Shown here: positions 56,321-64,000 of the stretch, piece after piece | Layout: every line of letters begins with the position of its first letter | How positions within the stretch are numbered: position 1 is the stretch's first letter | The notes under the pieces: generated by a model | What the model was told of the DNA's origin: nothing | The model's database searches: none | The model's input: only the letters and a program-made list of their open reading frames with translations | Made by a program: the position numbers and the translations under genes | Source of the DNA: Theropithecus gelada | Taxonomy: Eukaryota; Chordata; Mammalia; Primates; Cercopithecidae | DNA length: 64,000 nucleotides | Direction: 5' to 3' | Assembly: GCF_003255815.1 (NCBI RefSeq) | Contig: NC_037669.1 | Span: 128,630,355 to 128,694,354, forward strand

Positions 56321-58887
56321 TTTCTCAGGACACTTCTTTGCAGTTTTTATCTGACGAAATTTCCATTTTTGCCATATCTCTCAATGCGCTCCCAAATGTT
56401 GCTTTGCAGATTCCCCGAATGTAGTGTTGGCAAACTGCTTCATGAAAACTAAGTTGTATCTCTGTGAGATGAATTCACATATCACAAAGAAGTTTCTGAG
56501 AAAGCTTGTTTCATGTTTTTATTGGAGGATATTTCCTTTATCAGGATAGGCCTCAATGCAATCCAAACTATCCTTTCTCAGATTCCCCAAAGACAGTGAT
56601 AACAGACTGCTCCCTGAAAAGAAAGTGTAACTCTGTGAGATGAATTCACACATCACAAAGCAGTTTCTCAGAAAGCTTCTTTCTAATTTTTATCTGAGGA
56701 TATTTCCTTTGTCACCGAAAGCTCCTTTGCACTTAGAAATATCCCATTGTAGATTTGAAGGAAACAATATTAGCAAACTGATCAATGAAAAGAAATGGGT
56801 AACTCAGCCAGTAGCATTCACATGTCATAATGTAGTTTGTCAGAACACTTTTTTCCAGTTTTTATCTGATGATATTTCCTTTTTCACCATATGCCTCAAT
56901 GTGCTCCCAATTATCTTTTCGTAGATTACCCAAAAGTACTGTTAGCACACTGTATCATGAAGACTAAGTTGTAACTCTGTGAGATAAATTCACAGATCAC
57001 AAAGAAGTTTCTCCGAAAGTTTCCTTCACGTTTTTAATTTAGGATATTTCCTTTATCAGGATAGACCTCAATGCGATCCAAGGTGTCCCTTCTCAGATTC
57101 CCCAAAGACAGTGGTAATAGACTGCTCCATGAAACGAAAGTGTAACTCTGTGTGATGAATTCACACATCACAAAACAGTTTCTCAGAAAGATTCTCTCTA
57201 CTTTTTATCTGAGGATATTTCCTTTGTCACTGTAAGCTTCATTGCATTAAGAAATATCCCATTGCAGATTTCAAGAAAACAGTGTCAGCAAACTGATCAA
57301 TGAAAAGAAAAATGTAACTCTGTGAGTTGGAATCACATGTCACAATGCAGTTTCTCAGAATGCTTCTTTCCTGTTTTTATCTGATGATATTTCCTTTTGC
57401 ACCATAGCCCTCAATGCGCTCCAAAATATCGCTTCGCAATTTTCCAGAAAGTAGTGTTAGAAAACTGCTTCATGAAAATCAATTTGTAACTCTGTGAGAT
57501 GAAATCACATATCACAAAGAAGTTTCTGAGAAAGTTTGTTTCACGTTTTTATTGGAGGATATTTCCTGTATCAGGATAGGCCTCAATGCGATCCAAACTA
57601 TCCCTTCTCAGATTCCCCAAAGAGAGTAATAGACTGCTCCATGAAAAGAAAGTGTAACTCTGTGAGATGAATTCACATATCACAAAGTAGTTTCTCAGAA
57701 AGCTTCTTTCTCATTTTTATTTGAACATATTTACTTTGTCACCAAAAGCTTCTTTGCACTTAGAAATATCCCATTGCAGATTTGAAGAAAAGTGTTAGCA
57801 AACTGATCCATGAAAAGAAAAAGGTAACTCTGTCAGTAGCATTCACATGTCACAATGCAGTTTGTCAGAACGCTTCTTTCCAGTTTTTATCTGATATTTC
57901 CTATTTCACCATATCCCTCCTTGCGCTCCCAATTATCTCTTTGTAGATTACCTGAAAGTACTGTTAGCACACTGTATCATGAAGACTAAGTTGTAACTCT
58001 GTGAGATGAATTCACAGATCACAAATAAGTTTCTCCAAAAGTTTCCTTCACGTTTTTAATTTAGGATATATCCTTCAACAGGATCGACCTCAATGCGATC
58101 CAAGGTGCCCCTTCTCAGATTCCCCAAAGACAGTGGTAATAGACTACTCCATGAAACGAAAGTGTAACTCTGTGTGATGAATTCACACATCACAAAGCAG
58201 TTTCTCAGAAAGCTTCTCTCTACTTTTTATCTGAGGATATTTCCTTTGTCAATGTAAGCTTCATTGCACTAAGAAATATCCCATTGCAGATTTCAAGAAA
58301 ACAGTGTCAGCAAACTGATCCGTGAAACGAAAAGTGTAACTCTGTGAGTTGGAATCACATGTCACATTGCAGTTTCTCAGAACGCTTCTTTCCTGTTTTT
58401 ATCTGACGATATTTCCTTTTGCACCATAGCCCTCAATGCGCTCCAAAATATCGCTTTGCAAATTTCCCGAAAGTAGTGTTAGAAAACTGCTTCATGAAAA
58501 TTAATTTGTAACTCTGTGAGATGTAATCACATATCACAAAGAAGTTTATGAGAAAGCTTGTTTCACGTTTTTATTGGAGGATATTTCCTTTATCAGGATA
58601 GGCCTCAATGCAATCCAAACTATCCCTTCTCAATTCCCCAAAGACAGTGGTAATAGACTGCTCCATGAAAAGAAAGTGTAAGTCTGTGAGATGAATTCAC
58701 ACATCACAAAGCAGTTTCTCAGAAAACTTCTCTCTACTTTTTACCTGAGGAAATTTCCTTTGTCAACGTAAGCTTCATTGCACTAAGAGATATCCCATTG
58801 CAGATTTCAAGAAAACAGTGTCAGCAAACTGATCGATGAAAGGAAAAGCGTAACTCTGTGAGTAGCAAGCACATTTCACAATGCAGT
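56321..58887 (-). repeat. ~1.02-kb (6-monomer) higher-order alpha unit, about 2.5 copies
   Basis: Markers recur every 1022-1030 bp: cccaattatct with gtagattacc at 56906 and 57928 (also 54846, two units earlier); B start tttctgagaaag-ttgttt with ttattggagg at 56493, 57523 and (tttatgag) 58545; ttccttttgcaccatag at 57391 and 58413, then 58927 only 514 bp later. The unit is two unlike trimers. The last step is a single trimer, so one half-unit was lost or the register shifted at the right edge. Confidence 0.8.
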
Positions 58888-61800
58888 TTCTCAAAACGCT
58901 TCTTTCCTGTTTTTATCTGATGATATTTCCTTTTGCACCATAGCCCTCAATGCGCTCCCAAATATAGCTTCATAAATTCACCGATAGTAGTGTTAGAAAA
59001 CTGCTTCATGAAGACCCAGTTGTACCTCTCTGAGATGAATTAACATATCACAAAGCAGTTTCTCAGAAAGCTTGTTTCACATTTTTAATCCAGGGTATTC
59101 CTTTATCAGGATATACCTCAATGTGATCCAAAGTAACCCTTCTCAGATTCCCCAACCACAGTGGAAATAGACCAATAAATGAAACAAAAATGTAACTCTG
59201 TGACATGAATTCACACATCACAAAGCAGTTTCTCAGGAAACTTCTTTCCAGTTTTTATTGGAGAATATTTCCCTTGTCACCATAAGCTTCATTGCACTAA
59301 GAAATATCCCATTGCAGATTTCAAGAAAACAGTGTTAGCAAACTGATCAATGAAAAGAAAAGTGTATCTCTGTGAGCTGCATTCACATGTCACAATGCAG
59401 TTCCCCAGAACGCTTCTTTCCAGTTTTTATCTGATGATATTATCTTTTTCACCTTAGAACTCAACGCGCTCCCAAATATTGCTTTGCAGACTCCCTGAAA
59501 TTAGTGTTAGCAAATGCTTCATGAAAACTAGGTTGTAACTCTGTGAGATAAATTGACATATTACAAAGAAGTTTCGCAGAAAGCTTCTTTGACGTTTTAA
59601 TTTGAAGACATTTCATTTATCAGGATGGGCCTCAATGCGACCCAAAGTGTCCCTTCTTAGATCCCCCAAAGACAGTGGTAATAGACTGCTCCATGAAAAG
59701 AAAATGTTAAGTATGTGAGATGAATTCACACATCACAAAGTAGTTTCTCAGAAAGTTTCTTTCTAATTTTTATCTGAGGATATTTCCTATGTCACTGTAT
59801 GCTTCATTGCACTAACAAATATCCCATTGCAGATTTCAAGATAACAGTGTCAGCAAGCAGATCAATGAAAAGAAAAGTGTAACTCTGTGAGATGCATTCA
59901 CATGTGACAATGCAGTTTCTCAGAATGCTTCTTTCTAGTTTTTAATCTGACGATATTTCCTTTTTCACCATTGCCCTCAATGCGCTCAGAAATATGGTTT
60001 TGCAGATTCTCGAAAGTAGTATTAGCAAACTCCTTCATGAAGACCCAGTTGTAATTCTGTGAGATGAATTCGCATATCATAAAGAAGTTTCTCAGAAAGC
60101 TTGTTTCACGTTTTTAACTGAGGATACTTTCTTTATCAGGATAGGCCTCAATGCGATCCAAAGTATCCCTTTTCAGATTCCTCAAAGTCAGTGGTAATAG
60201 ACTGCTCCATGAAACGAAAGTGTAACTCTGTAAAATGAATTCACACATCACAAAGCAGTTTCTCAGAAAGCTTCTTTCTAGTTTTCATCTGAGAATATTT
60301 CCTTTGTCAATGTAAGCTTCATTGCATTCAGAAATATCCCATTGCAGATTTCAAGAAAACAGTGTCAGCAAACTGATCCATGAAAAGTGTAACTCTGTGA
60401 GTTGCATTCACATGTAACATTGCAGTTTCTCAGAACGGTTCTTTCCAGTTTTTATCTGACGATATTTCCATTTTCATCAGAGCCTTCAAGGCGCCTCCCA
60501 ATATCGCTTTGCAGATTCCCCGAAAGTAGTCTTAGCAAACTGCTTCATGAAGACTAAGCTGTAACTCTGTGAGATGAATTCACATATCACAAAGAAGTTT
60601 CTCAGAAAGTTTCTTTGCCGTTTCTAATTGTAGATATTTCCTTTAACATTATTGGTCTCAATTCGATCCAAATTATCCCTTCTCAGATTCCCCAAAGATA
60701 GTGGTAATAGACTGCTCCATGAAATGTAAGTTTAACTCTGTGAGATGAATTCACACATCACAAAGCAGTTTCTCTGAAAAGTTCTTTCTAGTTTTTATCT
60801 AAGGATATTTCTTTGTCACCGTAAGCTTCATTGCATTAAGAAATATCCCATTGCAGATTTCAAGAAAACAGTGTTAGCAAGCTGATCAATGAAAAGAAAA
60901 GTGTAATTCCGTGAGTTGCATTAACAGGTCACAATGCAGTTTCTCAAAATGCTTCTTTCCAGTTTTTATCTGATGATGTTCCCATTTTCACCATAGCCCT
61001 CAAAGTGCTCCCAAATATCTCTTTGCAGATTCCCTGAAAGTACTGTTGGCACACTGTTTCATGAAGGCTAAGTTGTAACTCTGTGAGATGAATTCACATA
61101 TCACAATGAAGTTTCTCAGAAAGCTCCTTTCACGTTTTTAATTGAGGATATTTCCTTTATCAGGATAGGTCTCAACACAATCCAATATATTCTTTCTCAG
61201 ACTCCCCAAAGACAGTGGTAAAGGACTGCTCCATGAAATTTAAATGTAACTCTGTGAGATGAATTCACACATCACAAAGCAGTTTCTCAGAAAGCTTATT
61301 TCGAGTTTTTATCTGAGGATATTTCCTTTGTCACCGTAAGCTTCATTGCACTAAGAAATATGCCATTGCAGATTTCAAGAAAACAGTGTTAGCAAACTGA
61401 TGAATGAAAAGAAAAGTGTAACTCTGTGAGTTCCATTCCCATGTCACAATGCAGTTTCTCAGAACACTTCTTTCCAGTTTTTATCTGATGATATTTCCTT
61501 TTTCCCCATAGCCCTCAATGCACTCCCCAATATCGCTTTGCAGATTCCCCAAAAGTACTGTTAGGAAACTGTTTCATGAAGACTCAGTTTTACTCTGAGA
61601 GATGAATTCACATATCAAAAAGAAATTTCTCAGAAAGTTTCTTTCACCTTTTTAACTGAAACTATTTCATTTATCAGGATAGGCGTCAATGCGATCCAAA
61701 ATATCCCTTCTCAGATTCCCCAAAGACAGGTGTAATACACCGCTCCTTGAAACAAAAGTGTAACTCTGTGAGATGAATTCACATGTCACAAAGCAATTTC

Positions 61801-62173
61801 TCAGAAAGCTTCTTTTTAGTTTCTATGTGAGGATAGTTCCTTTGTCACCGTAAGCTTCATTGCACTAAGAAATGTCCCATTGCAGATTTCAAGAAAACAG
61901 TGTTAGCAATCTGATCCATGAAAAGAAAAGTGTACTCTGTGAGATGCATTCACAGGTCACAATGCAGTTTCTCAGAACACTTCTTTCTGGTTTTTATCTG
62001 ACGATAAATCCTTTTTCACCATATCCCTCAATGTGTTCCCAAATATCGCCTTGCAGATTTCCTGAAAGTAGTGTTGGCAAACTGCTTCATGAAGACTAAG
62101 TTTTAACTCTCTGAGATGAATTCAGACAGCATAAAACTTTCTCAGAAATCTGCTTTCACCTTTTTAATTGAGG

Positions 62174-62187
62174 ATTTTTTTTTTTTT
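62174..62187 (+). repeat. T tract inside a B monomer
   Basis: A run of about 13-14 T replaces the usual gatatttccttta before tcaggatagg. It is the longest homopolymer in the satellite part. There is no tail, target duplication or other mark of a retroposed insert next to it, so simple slippage after local base changes is the likely cause. Confidence 0.7.
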
Positions 62188-63003
62188 AATCAGGATAGGC
62201 CTCAATGCGATCCAATGTATCCCTTCTCAGAATCCAGAAAGACAGTGGTAATAGACCGCTCCATAAAACGAAAGTGTAACTCTGTGAGATGATTTCACTC
62301 GTCACAAAGCAATTTCTCAGAAAGCTTCTCCTACTTTTTAACTGAGGATATTTCCTTTGTCTCCATAAGCTTCATTGCATTAAATAATATCTTATTGCAG
62401 ATTTCAAGAAAACAGGGTTAGCAAAGTGATCAATGCATAGAAAAGTGTAACTCTGTGAGTTGCATTCACATGTCACAATGCAGTTTCTCAGAACGCTTCT
62501 TTCCTGTTTTTACCTGACGATATTTCCTCTTTCACCATAGCCCTCAACCCTCAATGCACTCGCAAATATCGCTTTGCAGATTCCCCGAAAGTAGTGTTAG
62601 CAAACTGCTTCATGAAGACTAAGTTGTAACATTTGTGATGAATTCACATACCACAAAGAAGTTTCCCAGAAAGCTTCGTTCATGTTTTTAATTGAGGATA
62701 TTTCCTTTATCGGGATAGGTCTCATTGCGATCCAAGGTATCCCTTCTCAGATTCCCCAAAGACAGTGGTAATAGACTGCTAAATGTAACGAAAGTGTAAC
62801 TCTGTGAGATGAATTCACATGACACAAAGCAGTTTCTTGGAAAGCTTCTTTCTGTTTTTTCTCTGAAGATATTTCCTTTGTCACCGTAAGTTTCATTGTC
62901 CTTACAGATATCCTATTGCAGATTTCAAGAAACACTGTCAGCAAACTGATCAATGAAAAGAAAAGTGTATCTCTGTGTGTTGCATTCACATGTCACAATG
63001 CAG

Positions 63004-63175
63004 TTTCTCAGAACGCTTCTTTCCAATTTTTATCTGATAATATTTCCTTTTTTATCATAGTCCTCAGTGTGCTCCCAAATATAACTTTTCAGATTCCCTG
63101 AAAGTAGTGTTAGCTGACTCCTTCATGAAGTCTAAGCTGTAACTCTGTGAGATGAATTCACATATCACAAAGAAG
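63004..63175 (-). repeat. Type A alpha monomer (example, 172 bp)
   Basis: Type A is recognised by the start tttctcagaacgcttctttcc, the block gatatttccttttt-c(a/c)(c/t)catagccctcaa, then gcgctcccaaatat, gattccccgaaagtagtg and gcttcatgaagact. It ends with gatgaattcacatatcacaaagaag. Its box region fits the 17-bp pJ-alpha motif in many copies. An EcoRI site (gaattc) is common near the end. Confidence 0.9.
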
Positions 63176-63347
63176 TTTCTCAGAAAGCTTCTTTCCCGTT
63201 TTTAATTGAGGATATTTCCTTTATCATGATTGCCCTCAATGCAATTAAAAAGTATGCCTTCTCAGATTCCACAAAGTCAGTGGTAATAGACTGCTCCATG
63301 AAACGAAAGTGTAACTCTGTGAGATGAATTCACACATCACAAAGTAG
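63176..63347 (-). repeat. Type B alpha monomer (example, 172 bp)
   Basis: Type B is recognised by tttctcagaaagcttctttcacg or -cccg, then tttttaattgagg, atttcctttatcaggataggcctcaa, gcgatccaaagta, cccttctcagattccc, aaagacagtggtaatag and ctgctccatgaaacgaaag. It ends gatgaattcacacatcacaaagcag. The pJ-alpha position is changed to cctttatcaggatagg, so it no longer fits the motif. HindIII near the start and EcoRI near the end are usual. Confidence 0.9.
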
Positions 63348-63519
63348 TTTCTCTGAAAGCTTCTTTCTACTTTTTATCTGAGGATATTTCCTTCATCACC
63401 GCAAGCTTCATTGCACTAAGTAATATCCCATTGTAGATTTCAAGAAAACATAGTTAGCAAACTGATCAATGAAAAGAAAAGTGTAACTCTGTGTGTTGCA
63501 TTCACATGTCACAATGCAA
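63348..63519 (-). repeat. Type C alpha monomer (example, 172 bp)
   Basis: Type C is recognised by tttctcagaaagcttctttctag or -ctac, tttttatctgagg, atttcctttgtcaccgtaagcttcattgcac, taagaaatatcccattgcag, atttcaagaaaacag, gttagcaaactgatcaatgaaaag. It ends with (gtt or gat)(g/a)cattcacatgtcacaatgcag. A second HindIII site (aagctt) usually lies in its middle, and the EcoRI site of A and B is missing. The L1 is inserted in a monomer of this type. Confidence 0.9.
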
Positions 63520-64000
63520 TTTCTCAGAACGCTTCTTTCCAGTCTTTATCTGACGATATTTCCTTTTTTACCATAGCCGTCAATGCGCTCCCATATATGG
63601 CTTTGCAGATTCCCCGAAAGTAGTGTTAGCAAACTGCTTCATGAAAACTAAGTTGTAACTCTGTGAGATGTATTCACATATCACAAAGAAGTTTCTCAGA
63701 AAGCTTCTTTCACCTTTTTAATTGAGGATATTTCCTTTATCGAGGTAGGCCTCAGTGCGATCCAAAGTATCCCTTCTCAGATTCCCCAAAGAGAGTGTTA
63801 ATAGACTGCTCCATGAAACGAAAGTGTAACTCTGTGAGATGAATTCACACATCACAAAGCAGTTTCTCAGAAAGCTTCTTTCTTGTTTTTATCTGAGGAT
63901 ATTTTCTTCGTCACCGTAAGCTTCATTGCACTAAGACATATCCCATTGCAGATTTCAAGAAAACAGTGGTAGCAAACTGATGAATAAATAAAAGTGTAAC

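Larger units (their letters stand above)
5960..64000 (-). repeat. Alpha-satellite DNA, continuous array with a ~514-bp A-B-C trimer period
   Basis: Head-to-tail monomers of 170-172 bp, each beginning tttctcaga. + strand motifs such as gatatttcctttttcaccatag, caaatatc, ttgcagattc, gtgtaactctgtgag and atcacaaag are the complement of the standard primate alpha-satellite consensus, hence strand '-'. Three diverged monomer types follow each other as A-B-C. A phase starts recur at 6061, 6574, 7088, 7602, 8117, 8632 and so on to 62484, 63004 and 63520, mostly 513-516 bp apart (about 113 registers). Exceptions are listed as separate features. No gene, other transposon or unique insertion was seen between 5960 and 64000. 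Copies differ visibly from each other (by eye around 10-20 percent), so the array is not freshly homogenised. Confidence 0.97.
49138..64000 (-). repeat. Alpha array, right block: more uniform trimers
   Basis: Trimers here are nearer to one another than in the left two thirds. A usually reads gaagactaagttgtaactc, B reads gcgatccaaagtatccc and gtggtaatagactgctcc, and C reads gatcaatgaaaagaaaag, with gtgagttgcattcacatg. Registers run 49138, 49651, 50165, 50658 and onward to 63520. Small scars: a 493-bp register after 50165 (loss near ctcccatgagatg at about 50455), T-tract at 62174, and an 8-bp duplication at 62536-62551. The last monomer is cut by the window end. Confidence 0.85.

Noticed and set aside
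62174..62187. T tract as the reverse-strand tail of an inserted Alu or L1
   Set aside because: Normal B-monomer sequence resumes directly on both sides and there is no inserted body or target duplication.
5990..64000. Many open frames of 60-121 codons on both strands, e.g. 39713-40045 (-), 41222-41587 (-), 44840-45172 (+), 22099-22329 (+)
   Set aside because: They lie inside alpha-satellite monomers, repeat the same few peptides copy after copy, have no domain, and change frame between trimers. They are chance openings in repeat DNA.
5960..64000. CRISPR-like regularly spaced repeats
   Set aside because: The whole period is repeat, with no unique spacers. Unit length and motifs are those of primate alpha satellite.
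5960..64000. CENP-B boxes
   Set aside because: I looked for ttcg....a..cggg and its complement. The cgaaag in B and the cccgaaag in A lack the required partner bases at the right spacing. This was visual only.

Overview
The window is primate centromeric or pericentromeric DNA. It has two parts: a nearly full-length LINE-1 (L1) retrotransposon on the + strand (about 1-5959), and about 58 kb of uninterrupted alpha-satellite DNA (5960-64000). No unique-sequence gene, RNA gene, CRISPR array or bacterial or phage feature is present. The only real protein-coding capacity is in the L1.

L1 (1-5959). The window opens inside the 5' UTR; roughly 200 bp of 5' end is missing compared with known L1PA elements. 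ORF1 is intact (338 aa, 818-1834). A 63-bp spacer follows, then ORF2 (1898-5725), which is full length (1275 codons) and in frame throughout except for one premature TAA at codon 260 (2675-2677), just after the endonuclease domain. The 3' UTR has a G-rich tract, AATAAA signals and a 15-A tail that runs straight into the middle of an alpha-satellite monomer. The 5' UTR keeps the approximately 129-bp segment that the youngest human L1PA families lost, and the antisense ORF0 is closed after 14 codons. ORF2 is very close to the L1PA lineage, while the 5' UTR and the ORF1 coiled coil have diverged more. This suggests a lineage-specific L1 of a non-hominid simian, probably a monkey; the species cannot be fixed by eye.

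Satellite (5960-64000). Monomers are 170-172 bp, in the reverse orientation to the usual human consensus. They are not a plain monomeric array and not the familiar dimer or pentamer organisation. Three diverged types, here called A, B and C, alternate as A-B-C with a period of about 514 bp. I tracked about 113 A-phase positions from 6061 to 63520. Type A often carries a perfect pJ-alpha box, and I saw no CENP-B box. On top of the trimer lie several larger units, almost all multiples of it: about 1.02 kb (56.3-58.9 kb), 1.54 kb (51.1-53.3 kb), 2.06 kb (42.1-47.3 kb) and 2.57 kb (28.3-31.4 kb). A 938-bp unit built on a deleted trimer is tandemly duplicated at 47.3-49.1 kb. Two islands of a clearly different monomer set (16005-17888 and 40569-41593) and a matching block pair (12.2-12.8 and 37.5-38.1 kb) point to a large internal duplication with copies about 24-25 kb apart.

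Reading. Trimer copies are visibly diverged, so this looks like a relic or flanking alpha array rather than a homogeneous active centromere core. A relatively recent L1 has landed in it. The right third (about 49-64 kb) is more uniform than the left. The most unusual feature is the trimer-based, multi-level satellite architecture; I see no new enzyme or defence system.
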